A stretch of 7,628 nucleotides of DNA from JBAXLO01 sp037134755 (GCA_037134755.1 JBAXLO010000212.1:1-7628); one strand, 5' to 3'; shown: positions 1-7,623, numbered from the stretch's first letter. Notes: a model not told the origin generated them from the sequence alone. Translations and numbers: made by a program.

Positions 1-1
1 G

Positions 2-115
2 GATCGAGGCGCTTTTGCATATTCTCTGTATGATTTACAATATTCTTCATCGGTTGCGTCGTGGGCTCAAATGTATTTGCAGGGGAATTTTACGCTTTTT
101 AAATACTCTTTTTAA
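2..115 (+). CDS. C-terminal end of an unidentified protein (5' end outside window)
   Basis: An open frame runs in from the left edge for 37 codons and stops at TAA (113-115). The peptide begins DRGAFAYSLYDLQ and ends GNFTLFKYSF. I do not recognise the family. The reason to call it coding is composition: bases 1 to about 100 are clearly richer in G and C than the AT-rich stretch that starts right after the stop, and the boundary fits the end of a gene in this frame. The terminal phenylalanine and aromatic-rich tail would suit the last strand of an outer-membrane barrel, but that is a guess from a few residues. The alternative is a minus-strand gene starting at base 50 (MKNIVNHTENMQKRLD) and leaving the window. 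It is less attractive because the GC-richer zone continues well past base 50. No clear terminator follows. Confidence 0.45.
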   Translation, partial: DRGAFAYSLYDLQYSSSVASWAQMYLQGNFTLFKYSF

Positions 116-211
116 AATTACAGTTCCGTAAAACGAATCTGCTTATATTTTATTTTTTTAAGAACTATAATATTAAAAACATGTCAACTTCAAACATATT
201 TGCTCATGAAA

Positions 212-227
212 GAATATAATAATATTC
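212..227. repeat. Short AT-only inverted repeat upstream of the candidate promoter
   Basis: GAATAT (212-217) and ATATTC (222-227) are perfect inverted arms around a four-base AATA spacer. The repeat overlaps the place where the -33 element of the candidate promoter at 246-253 would lie, so it could be a small operator. In a region this AT-rich, a 6-base arm match is expected by chance fairly often, and no regulator gene is present in the window. Confidence 0.2.
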
Positions 228-245
228 AGTTTGGATTCTTTTTTG

Positions 246-253
246 TACATTTG
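246..253 (+). promoter_or_regulatory. Candidate Bacteroidota -7 promoter box for the permease-tpiA-prmA operon
   Basis: TACATTTG matches the Bacteroidota primary sigma -7 consensus TAnnTTTG at every fixed position. It lies in the only sizeable intergenic gap, upstream of four closely spaced genes. Transcription would start near base 260, giving a leader of about 60 bases before the ATG at 322. The -33 element (TTTG about 19 bases upstream) is not well matched; the nearest TTTG (230-233) is only 12 bases away. A 6-of-6 match in about 200 AT-rich bases can arise by chance, so this is a plausible site, not a firm one. Confidence 0.4.
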
Positions 254-321
254 TCAAAAATTTACCAATAGTATTATCACATAAAATGAGTTTGTTTTTA
301 AGCAATTTACATTTATAAATA

Positions 322-1401
322 ATGATTCAATTCATAATAAAGCGTTTGTTTTACGGATTTCTGGTATTACTTGGTGTGATAACTATTGTATTCTTATTGT
401 TTAATGTATTGCCCGGTGATCCTGCCCGAATGATGCTTGGGCAACGTGCTGATATAACTTCTGTAGCAGCTATAAATAAAGACCTTGGCAGGGATAAGCC
501 GATGATAACTCAATATTTTAATTATCTAAACGACCTTTCAATATTATCAGTTCATAATACCTTTGATAAAACAAATTATTGGTATTTGGATAGTAGTAAA
601 TACGCTCCTTGTGTAAAATTACTTAATATCAGCAATACATCTTTAGTCTTAAAAAAACCATACTTACGTAGAAGCTATCAAAACAAAAGAAAAGTCTCCG
701 AAATACTTTCCGAAGCTTTTCCTAATACAGCCTTACTTGCAGGAGTTGCCATGTTATTTGCTTTAATAATAGGTATTATTGTTGGGATATTTGCCGCATT
801 AAAAAAAGATGGACTCTTTGATAAAATATCATTAGTAGTTTCAGCCTTTGGAATGTCGTTGCCATCCTTTTTTGCAGCAATATTAGTTGCATGGATCTTT
901 GCATTTTTATTAGCCAGATATACTCATTTAAATATGTTTGGCAGCATGTACACAGTTGACGATCTAGGTAATGGAGAGCATCTCGATTTAAAGAATTTGA
1001 TACTTCCGGCATTTACTTTAGGCATTAGACCATTGGCAGTAATTGTAGAACTTACAAGAAGCTCCTTGCTCGATGTACTTTCGCAGGATTATATAAGAAC
1101 AGCCAAGGCTAAAGGGCTTAATACATACAGGATAATAATGGGTCATGCATTAAAGAATGCAATGAATCCGGTTATCACAGCAGTATCAGGATGGCTTGCT
1201 TCTCTATTAGCAGGTGCGGTTTTCGTTGAATATGTTTTCGACTGGAAAGGTGTTGGTGTTGTAATAGTTGACGCCTTGGAAAAGTATGATTTCCCGGTAG
1301 TAATGGGCGCATTATTATTTATATCGATTATATTAGTAATTATGAATATCTTTGTAGATATTTTATATGGGTGGATTGACCCAAGAATCAGAGTGTCTTA
1401 A
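322..1401 (+). CDS. ABC transporter permease, DppB/OppB family (peptide/nickel type)
   Basis: This is an inner-membrane subunit of a binding-protein-dependent ABC transporter of the dipeptide/oligopeptide/nickel class. The family opening is clear: a first membrane helix at about residues 9-29, then the LPGDPA motif (30-35). Five more helices lie at about 136-159, 171-198, 225-245, 285-303 and 326-349. The cytoplasmic EAA-type loop, which docks on the ATPase, spans about 257-283 with the pattern YIRTAKAKG…HALKNA. The C-terminus YGWIDPRIR is also standard for DppB. At 359 residues it is longer than the roughly 310-340 usual in Proteobacteria, because the periplasmic segment between helices 1 and 2 is about 106 residues. 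The ATG at 322 starts right before the conserved N-terminal helix; upstream is A/T-rich with no Shine-Dalgarno, normal for this phylum. No DppC partner, ATPase or binding protein lies in the window, so the substrate cannot be told. It leads the operon, 30 bases before tpiA. Confidence 0.93.
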   Translation: MIQFIIKRLFYGFLVLLGVITIVFLLFNVLPGDPARMMLGQRADITSVAAINKDLGRDKPMITQYFNYLNDLSILSVHNTFDKTNYWYLDSSKYAPCVKLLNISNTSLVLKKPYLRRSYQNKRKVSEILSEAFPNTALLAGVAMLFALIIGIIVGIFAALKKDGLFDKISLVVSAFGMSLPSFFAAILVAWIFAFLLARYTHLNMFGSMYTVDDLGNGEHLDLKNLILPAFTLGIRPLAVIVELTRSSLLDVLSQDYIRTAKAKGLNTYRIIMGHALKNAMNPVITAVSGWLASLLAGAVFVEYVFDWKGVGVVIVDALEKYDFPVVMGALLFISIILVIMNIFVDILYGWIDPRIRVS

Positions 1402-1431
1402 ATTGTTTTACAAATTATAAATAAATAGGTT

Positions 1432-2190
1432 ATGAGAAGAAATATCGTTGCAGGAAATTGGAAGATGAATAAAACTTTCCAGGAAGCAGATGATTTAATC
1501 AATGAGATTAGCGAAGGATTAGATGAGTTAAATCTAAGAAATGTAGACGTAATAATGTGTCCTCCTTTTCCATATTTGGAAATGATGACAGATTATGCAC
1601 AGGAAGCAAACTTTGGAGTAGGTGCACAAAATGTTAGTTGTTATGAAACCGGAGCATACACCGGAGATGTTTCAGCAAAGATGTTACAATCTATAGATGT
1701 GGAGTATTGTATCATAGGGCATTCTGAAAGAAGAAAGTATTTTAACGAAACAGATGAGATGTTAACCCTAAAAGCAGAAATGCTATTAAAATGTGGAATA
1801 CTTCCTATCTTTTGTTGTGGAGAAGAGCTACCTGAACGTGAAGCAGGAAATCATTTTAATGTAGTAAAAAAACAATTGGAAACAGCATTGTTTGGTCTTG
1901 ATCCTCTTGATTTCGCAAAGATAATAGTAGCTTATGAGCCTGTTTGGGCTATTGGTACAGGTGTTACTGCTACTACAGAACAAGCTCAGGAAATGCATGC
2001 TTATATTCGTTCATTAATTACCGAGAAATATGGTAAAGAAGTAGCAAAGAATACTTCAATACTTTATGGTGGTAGTTGCAATGCTAAAAATGCAAAAGAA
2101 CTATTTGCCAATCCTGATGTTGATGGTGGTTTGATAGGTGGAGCTTCTTTAGTTGCTGAAGACTTTATTAAGATTATTAAATCATTTTAA
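1432..2190 (+). CDS. tpiA: Triosephosphate isomerase
   Basis: This is the cytoplasmic glycolytic and gluconeogenic enzyme that interconverts dihydroxyacetone phosphate and glyceraldehyde 3-phosphate. All key sites of the TIM barrel are visible: AGNWKMN with substrate-binding Asn9 and Lys11, the catalytic histidine His97 in IIGHSERR (94-101), and the catalytic base Glu169 in AYEPVWAIGTG (167-177), which also holds the mobile phosphate-gripping loop 6. The phosphate-binding loops are YGGS (212-215) and GGLIGGASL (232-240). The length of 252 residues is typical of bacterial enzymes. The ATG at 1432 gives the standard short N-terminus (MRRNIVAGNWK); only a weak AGG lies just before it. It sits 30 bases after the permease gene and 8 bases before prmA, so it is very likely cotranscribed. 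A second TAnnTTTG match at 1347-1354, inside the end of the permease gene, could give it extra transcription but lacks a -33 partner. The gene appears complete and functional. Confidence 0.98.
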   Translation: MRRNIVAGNWKMNKTFQEADDLINEISEGLDELNLRNVDVIMCPPFPYLEMMTDYAQEANFGVGAQNVSCYETGAYTGDVSAKMLQSIDVEYCIIGHSERRKYFNETDEMLTLKAEMLLKCGILPIFCCGEELPEREAGNHFNVVKKQLETALFGLDPLDFAKIIVAYEPVWAIGTGVTATTEQAQEMHAYIRSLITEKYGKEVAKNTSILYGGSCNAKNAKELFANPDVDGGLIGGASLVAEDFIKIIKSF

Positions 2191-2198
2191 TCAATAAG

Positions 2199-3029
2199 AT
2201 GAGTTATTTAGAATTAGATTTTAAGATTGATCCGGTTAACCCCGGATCAGATATCCTAATGGCCGAACTTGGTGAGATAGGTTGCGAAAGTTTTGTTGAG
2301 AATGAAGATGGGATTATAGCTTATATTAAGGCTGATGTTTTTAACCTTAATGATTTAACTTCTCTTCAGATACTTCATAATTTAGAGTATAAAGTTAAAT
2401 ATACAATTGTTAAAGTTGAAGATCAAAACTGGAATGCTGTTTGGGAAAGTAATTACGAACCTGTAGTTATAGCAGGTAAATGTGGTATTCGTGCTCCTTT
2501 TCATCCGGAGAATAAAGATGTAATTTATGATCTGGTTATTGAACCTAAGATGTCATTCGGAACTGCTCATCATGAAACTACTTCACAGATGATTGAATTG
2601 CTTCTTGAAGAAGATGTAAAAGGAAAGAAAGTTCTTGATATGGGATGCGGAACAGGGGTTCTTGCTGTTCTTTCTGCTAAATTAGGTGGAATTGATATTA
2701 TTGCTATTGATAATGATGAATGGGCTTATGCAAATTCATTAGAAAACATAGTTAAGAACAATGAAGAAGGTATTAAGGTTTTGCTTGGTGATGCTACCCT
2801 TCTTAATGGATTGAATTTCGATATTATCATTGCAAATATCAACAGGAATATTCTTTTAAATGATATCAGGCATTATGTTTCTTGTCTTAATAAAGATGGG
2901 ATATTAATGATGAGTGGCTTTTACGAAAATGATATTCCTGCTATTAAAGAAGAATGCTTAAAATATAATCTAAAGTTTGATCGTTATATTTGCAATAACA
3001 ATTGGGTAGCGGTTCGATTCATTAAATAA
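2199..3029 (+). CDS. prmA: Ribosomal protein L11 methyltransferase
   Basis: PrmA is a cytoplasmic SAM-dependent enzyme that, in characterised bacteria, methylates amino groups of ribosomal protein L11. The two-part layout is recognisable. An N-terminal substrate-recognition domain covers about residues 1-90, including NWNAVWESNYEP (77-88), and is followed by a class I Rossmann methyltransferase domain. The PrmA signature preceding the fold is MSFGTAHHETT (118-128). SAM-binding motif I is VLDMGCGTG (145-153), the acidic ribose-binding strand end is AIDND (169-173), and the catalytic-loop motif is IANINRNI (211-218). The terminal part carries MSGF (238-241). The length of 276 residues is slightly under the roughly 290 of the E. 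coli protein. It starts 8 bases after tpiA, with no obvious Shine-Dalgarno, and ends with tandem stops (TAATAA, 3027-3032). Loss of prmA is tolerated in E. coli, so its product may be non-essential here as well. Confusion with other methyltransferases is unlikely given the signature and N-terminal domain. Confidence 0.95.
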   Translation: MSYLELDFKIDPVNPGSDILMAELGEIGCESFVENEDGIIAYIKADVFNLNDLTSLQILHNLEYKVKYTIVKVEDQNWNAVWESNYEPVVIAGKCGIRAPFHPENKDVIYDLVIEPKMSFGTAHHETTSQMIELLLEEDVKGKKVLDMGCGTGVLAVLSAKLGGIDIIAIDNDEWAYANSLENIVKNNEEGIKVLLGDATLLNGLNFDIIIANINRNILLNDIRHYVSCLNKDGILMMSGFYENDIPAIKEECLKYNLKFDRYICNNNWVAVRFIK

Positions 3030-3042
3030 TAATTAGGATACA

Positions 3043-6000
3043 ATGTCATTTAAACGTCTCTTTTTCATCTCAACTATAATAATATTTATTAGCTTTCAGA
3101 GTAATGCTCAAGTCCTGAAGAACTTTTCTAAAGATAAAACTTTCTTTATCGATGAACTCAAAGGGATGTTTAATAATGATAAGACTCTTGATAATGACAA
3201 AAAGAAAGATGCAGAAGTTCTTTTAAATGACTTCCAACAACTTTGGAATAACAATCTGGATGCAACTCAAAGGGATGAGATTTATAAGATGTCGAACCTT
3301 ATGCTTAAGTACAGACAGCGTCCTTATCCAAACTTCTATAAATTCTTTTCAACTGTTATAAGTTTTAGGAAAAGCAAACAGGATGATAAAAGTTTTGGAG
3401 CCTGGATTAAAGGTATTCAAAGTTTAATGTCTGTAAAGAATTCTCATTTCTTTGATCCATTTCTAGAAACTACAAATAACCTTATTAATAATAATATTCT
3501 TTATAAATCTCCTTCTACACTTTGGTATTCATCTAATAGTAATTTCTTTTTTGATAATGACTCTATATTGAAAGTAGTTTTTCCTTCTAGTACTTTAATT
3601 TGTAATGCAAATAAAGATAGTTCGGTTATAAATGATACGAAGGGTGTATTTTATCCATTAACAAATAACTGGGTAGGGCAGACGGGTAAGATAACATGGG
3701 AGCGGGCAGGTTTTAATGCAGATGTTGTATATGTTGATCTTAACAACTATGAAATCAATTTAAAGTATTCCAGATTCAATGCTGATTCGGTAACGTTTTA
3801 CAATAAAAATTACTTTGCTAATCCTTTAATGGGTTCTTTTCAAGAGAAAGTATTAGTTAATCTTGACGAAGATAAAGCATCTTATCCGCGTTTTAATTCT
3901 TATGATAAAAGAATACGTATCAATGAGCTCTTTCCTAATGTTGATTACGAGGGAGGGTTTGCAATGCAAGGTGCAAGATTAATGGGTTTTGGTGATGTTA
4001 CACAAGATGCTTATGTTTATTTTAAGAAAGATGGAAAGAACTTTGTAACAACTGCTGCAAAAGATTATACTATCCGTAAAGATAGGATATCTTCTATGTT
4101 AACTGCAGTTAATATCTATTTTGAAGGTGATTCAATATATCATCCGGGTTTGGAGATGAAATATATGAATGACTTTAAAGAGTTAACTTTGCTTCGTGGC
4201 TTATCTGATCTTACAGGTAGTCCATTCGTTGATAGTTACCATAAGATAGATCTTTATTGTGAGAATCTTTTTTGGAAGACTACTGAAAGCAAGATAAAAT
4301 TTGGTACACAACCTGTCCCTGGTAGAACTAATGAAGCAAACTTTGAGTCCTTTAATTATTATGCTCAATATCGTTATGATAAACTTCAAGGTATTGACGA
4401 GATTAATCCATTAAATCGTGTAAAACGTTATTGTGATACTTATAAAACACGTGAGTTTACAGTAAATGACATGTCAAAGCAGATGAGAATAGCTCCTGAA
4501 GAAGTTAAGGCTATGCTTATCCGTTTGGCTAATATGGGATTCCTAATTTATAGTTCTGCTGATGAAAAAATAACTGTTAAAGATAAGGTTTTCGAATATC
4601 TTAAAGCTATGAATAAGAAAACGGATTACGATGCTCTTTTGTTTCATTCAACGGTTACTAATGATACCAATGCAGTACTTAGTCTTTTAACATTCGATCT
4701 TAAGATAAATGGTGTGCCTTCCATTCTTCTTAGTGATTCGCAAAAGGTATTTGTTTATCCATTGAGACAGCAAATAGTAATGAAAAAGAATCGTGATTTT
4801 GTATTCTCCGGCCTTGTAATAGCTGGTAGGTTTGCTTTGTTTACAAAGAATACCACCTTCTTATATGATGATTTTAAATTAGATCTTCCTGTGATTGACT
4901 CCTTGAGTTTTAAAGTACCTTCGTTTGAGCCTAATGAAAGTGGCGATAGACCTTTGCGGATTGTTCAAAATGTGATTCAAGATTTAAAAGGAGAGTTACT
5001 TATTGATTCACCCAAGAACAAAGCAGGGTTAAAACAGTTTCCTAAATTCCCTTATCTGAGAACTAAAGAAGACTCCTATGTATATTACGACAGAAAGTTT
5101 ATACAGAAAGGAGCTTATACAAAAGACAGGTTCTACTATCATATTCTTCCTTTTGAAATTGATAGTCTTGATAACTTCCAGACAGAAAAGCTTAAGTTTG
5201 ATGGTAGCTTAACATCTGCTGGGATCTTCCCAGAAATACAAGAGCCATTAAAGGTACAGCCTGATTATTCACTTGGGTTTGTTACTACAACTCCAGCAGG
5301 AGGTTTGCCTGCTTATGGTGGCAGAGGAAATTATCAAAACAAAATTGATTTAAGTAATTTAGGTTTACGTGGTGATGGTACTCTTGAGTATATAACTTCT
5401 ACTTCGGTATCGAACAAGATTGTATTTACACCTGATTCAATGAGTGCTTTTGTGCAGTCGTTTGATGTTAAAGAACAGGTAGCAGGTACTGAATATCCAC
5501 AGGTTAATGCTGCAAATATAAAAGAACAATGGATCCCTTACAAGGACTTGATGTCATTATATAATACCGAAACACCTTTTGTGATGTACAACAAAGAATC
5601 AAGTTTGTCAGGAAGTTTAGCTCTTTCGCATGATGGCTTATCAGGTAAAGGTACTATGGCTTTCGAGAAAGCTGAAATGGATGCTAACTTATATAAATTC
5701 AAACAACATTTGTTTGATTCGGATACTGCCAACTTCCGTCTTAAATCTATTGATCTTACTGATCTTGCTTTCAAAACCGAGAACTATAAATCGCATATTG
5801 ATTTCAAGAAACGTACCGGTGAATTTACCTCTAATGGAGGTGTTTCCAAAGTTAATTTCCCTATCAACCGTTATGTTTGTTTTATGGACCGTTTAGATTG
5901 GGAGATGGATAAAGATGAAATTGCTTTGCGTAACACCAAGAAAACAACTGAAGCCGATCTTGACAAAATGTCTCTTAAAGAGTTAGTGAGTGCAGATTTG

Positions 6001-7584
6001 CCGGGTTCTGATTTTATTTCTTCTCATCCGGCTCAAGATTATCTGAGTTTCCGTTCGCCTAAAGCTCTTTTTAGTCTTAAAGATTATGTGTTAAAAGCAG
6101 AAGAAGTACGACTTATAAAGGTTGCTGATGCTGCCATAGCTCCAGGCGATGGTATTGTTACTATCTTGCGTCAAGCTGAGATGTTACCTTTGGCTAATGC
6201 AACAATACTTGCTGACACGCTTAAGAAATACCATTATATTTACAATGCTATTGCTACAATTCTTGGTCGTAAGAACTATACCGGTGCAGGTAAATATGAT
6301 TATACTGACGAAACAGGAACTAAATATCCTATAATGTTCGATAAGATTTCCGTGACTTCCGAATACCGAACTACTGCTCATGGATATATTTCCGATTCAA
6401 ATGATTTTGTTTTAAGTCCTGCTTTTGATTTTACAGGAGATGTAACTCTAACTTCTGCCAAACAACATCTAAACTTTAATGGTGGTGCTCGTATCAATAA
6501 GTTATGTAATCAAACACAGCCTGCCTGGTTAAAGTTTAATGCCGATATCAATCCAAAGAAAATTTATATCCCTATTGGTGGCGATCCTAAAGATATTAAT
6601 GGTCGTAAGCTTGCTTCTTCTGTGTTGTATTCCAATACCGGAGGAACTATTTACACTTGTTTTGTTGCCCCAAGGATGTCATACAGCGATACCTCTATTG
6701 TTTCTGCAAGTGGTTTCCTTACTTTTGATAACTTATCTAAAGAATATAGAATAGCTTCCAAAGTTAAGCTTAACAATTTGGATACTTTAGGGAATATGGT
6801 AGCATTAAGTACTATCAACTGCATGACCCGTGGCGAAGGAAATCTTAACTTAGGTTCTAAGTTCGGACAGGTTAAGATGGCTACTTTTGGTTATGTTTCC
6901 AACAGTATTATGACTAATGAAGCTAACTTTGATATGGTGATGCCAATGAATTTCTTGTTTCACGACGAATCAATGAAGATGATGAGTCAGAGTATGTACA
7001 CTAATAATACCCTTACGGGAATGTCGGGCGATTATGAAATTAAATACAAGAAAGCTCTGGAAGAAATACTGGGTGAAGAGGATGCCAACAAGGTGGTTAA
7101 CGAAATTAATCTCTATGGTACTTTAAAGAAGATTCCCGAAAAACTTAATTATACATTATTGCTTAGTGATATTAAGATGAAGTGGGATTCTGTTACCCGT
7201 TCGTTTGTATCTACAGGCAATATAGGTGTTGGGAGTATAGGCAAAACTCAGATCAATAAATATGTAAAAGGCTACATGCAGATTATTAAGAAGCGTAGTG
7301 GCGATGCTTTTAACCTGTATTTTGAGTTGGATGATAAAGAGTGGTATTTCTTTAGTTATGCTAATAATATGATGATGGGTTTGTCGTCCATCAAAGAGTT
7401 TAATGATTTTATTATTAAAGAAAAGCCAGATAAACGTCGTTTGGATGCAGGTGGTGGTTTGCCTTCTTATTCTTATTACATATCTAGTGAAAGGAAAAAG
7501 GATAAATTCCTGGAAACAATGAAATCAGCAGGTGCTGGAGATAATGGTACCGAACCCGATGCTCCGGAGCCTAAAACCGAATAA
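3043..7584 (+). CDS. Very large secreted protein of unknown function (1513 residues)
   Basis: I do not recognise a characterised function. The N-terminus is a clear Sec signal peptide: SFKR, a hydrophobic run at about residues 6-18, then SNAQ with likely cleavage after Gln23 or nearby. There is no lipobox cysteine, no other membrane helix, and no evident type IX secretion sorting domain at the C-terminus, so periplasmic or envelope location is the best guess. Residues 30-150 look largely helical. Most of the rest alternates polar and hydrophobic residues with glycine turns, suggesting long beta-sheet repeats. One pair, 769-810 and 860-901, aligns without gaps. Residues 468-525 form a helical, winged-helix-like island. 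A region around 1142-1300 (HLNFNGGARI, QPAWLKFNADINP, IYIPIGG) has the look of a conserved domain. The tail (about 1494-1513) is Gly/Pro/acidic and probably disordered. Seven cysteines are widely scattered. A weak AGGA (3035-3038) precedes the ATG, 13 bases after prmA. It is the last gene before the terminator. An AsmA/TamB- or LptA-like scaffold is one speculative alternative; I could not establish it. Confidence 0.85.
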   Translation: MSFKRLFFISTIIIFISFQSNAQVLKNFSKDKTFFIDELKGMFNNDKTLDNDKKKDAEVLLNDFQQLWNNNLDATQRDEIYKMSNLMLKYRQRPYPNFYKFFSTVISFRKSKQDDKSFGAWIKGIQSLMSVKNSHFFDPFLETTNNLINNNILYKSPSTLWYSSNSNFFFDNDSILKVVFPSSTLICNANKDSSVINDTKGVFYPLTNNWVGQTGKITWERAGFNADVVYVDLNNYEINLKYSRFNADSVTFYNKNYFANPLMGSFQEKVLVNLDEDKASYPRFNSYDKRIRINELFPNVDYEGGFAMQGARLMGFGDVTQDAYVYFKKDGKNFVTTAAKDYTIRKDRISSMLTAVNIYFEGDSIYHPGLEMKYMNDFKELTLLRGLSDLTGSPFVDSYHKIDLYCENLFWKTTESKIKFGTQPVPGRTNEANFESFNYYAQYRYDKLQGIDEINPLNRVKRYCDTYKTREFTVNDMSKQMRIAPEEVKAMLIRLANMGFLIYSSADEKITVKDKVFEYLKAMNKKTDYDALLFHSTVTNDTNAVLSLLTFDLKINGVPSILLSDSQKVFVYPLRQQIVMKKNRDFVFSGLVIAGRFALFTKNTTFLYDDFKLDLPVIDSLSFKVPSFEPNESGDRPLRIVQNVIQDLKGELLIDSPKNKAGLKQFPKFPYLRTKEDSYVYYDRKFIQKGAYTKDRFYYHILPFEIDSLDNFQTEKLKFDGSLTSAGIFPEIQEPLKVQPDYSLGFVTTTPAGGLPAYGGRGNYQNKIDLSNLGLRGDGTLEYITSTSVSNKIVFTPDSMSAFVQSFDVKEQVAGTEYPQVNAANIKEQWIPYKDLMSLYNTETPFVMYNKESSLSGSLALSHDGLSGKGTMAFEKAEMDANLYKFKQHLFDSDTANFRLKSIDLTDLAFKTENYKSHIDFKKRTGEFTSNGGVSKVNFPINRYVCFMDRLDWEMDKDEIALRNTKKTTEADLDKMSLKELVSADLPGSDFISSHPAQDYLSFRSPKALFSLKDYVLKAEEVRLIKVADAAIAPGDGIVTILRQAEMLPLANATILADTLKKYHYIYNAIATILGRKNYTGAGKYDYTDETGTKYPIMFDKISVTSEYRTTAHGYISDSNDFVLSPAFDFTGDVTLTSAKQHLNFNGGARINKLCNQTQPAWLKFNADINPKKIYIPIGGDPKDINGRKLASSVLYSNTGGTIYTCFVAPRMSYSDTSIVSASGFLTFDNLSKEYRIASKVKLNNLDTLGNMVALSTINCMTRGEGNLNLGSKFGQVKMATFGYVSNSIMTNEANFDMVMPMNFLFHDESMKMMSQSMYTNNTLTGMSGDYEIKYKKALEEILGEEDANKVVNEINLYGTLKKIPEKLNYTLLLSDIKMKWDSVTRSFVSTGNIGVGSIGKTQINKYVKGYMQIIKKRSGDAFNLYFELDDKEWYFFSYANNMMMGLSSIKEFNDFIIKEKPDKRRLDAGGGLPSYSYYISSERKKDKFLETMKSAGAGDNGTEPDAPEPKTE

Positions 7585-7587
7585 AAT

Positions 7588-7623
7588 AAAAAGGGGCTGT
7601 CTTTATGAAGGCAGCCCCTTTTT
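7588..7623 (+). terminator. Strong intrinsic terminator ending the operon
   Basis: AAAAAGGGGCTG (7588-7599) pairs perfectly with CAGCCCCTTTTT (7612-7623). The inner bases 7600-7603 and 7608-7611 extend the stem by four more pairs, including one G-U, leaving a four-base loop TATG (7604-7607). The hairpin starts four bases after the stop codon of the large secreted protein gene and ends in a T run. The matching A run on the left side means it could also terminate transcription coming from the opposite direction. Confidence 0.93.

Noticed and set aside
1..50. Minus-strand reading frame beginning at base 50 (MKNIVNHTENMQKRLD) and leaving the window
   Set aside because: The sequence before its start is not AT-rich like other upstream regions here, and the GC-richer zone continues to about base 100, which fits the plus-strand frame ending at 115 better. 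It remains possible.
116..180. Possible terminator for the upstream gene (AGTTC at 122-126 against GAACT at 162-166, T run between)
   Set aside because: The arms are only five bases with a loop of about 35 bases and the T run lies inside the loop, so it does not resemble an intrinsic terminator.
181..219. Short plus-strand frame MSTSNIFAHERI in the intergenic region
   Set aside because: Only 12 codons, no ribosome-binding signal, AT-rich surroundings and no sign of a leader-peptide attenuator after it.
776..1012. Minus-strand open frame of 78 codons
   Set aside because: Fully inside the permease gene on the opposite strand, with composition and residues typical of an antisense shadow.
2552..2584. 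Ala-His in the PrmA signature (SFGTAHHETT) where E. coli-type enzymes have a Gly-Thr-His form
   Set aside because: I regard this as the usual Bacteroidota variant; the other SAM-binding and catalytic-loop motifs are intact, so loss of function is not indicated.
5538..6754. Several 60-90 codon open frames on both strands within the large secreted protein gene
   Set aside because: All overlap the long intact frame, have no recognisable motifs, and arise naturally from AT-rich coding sequence.
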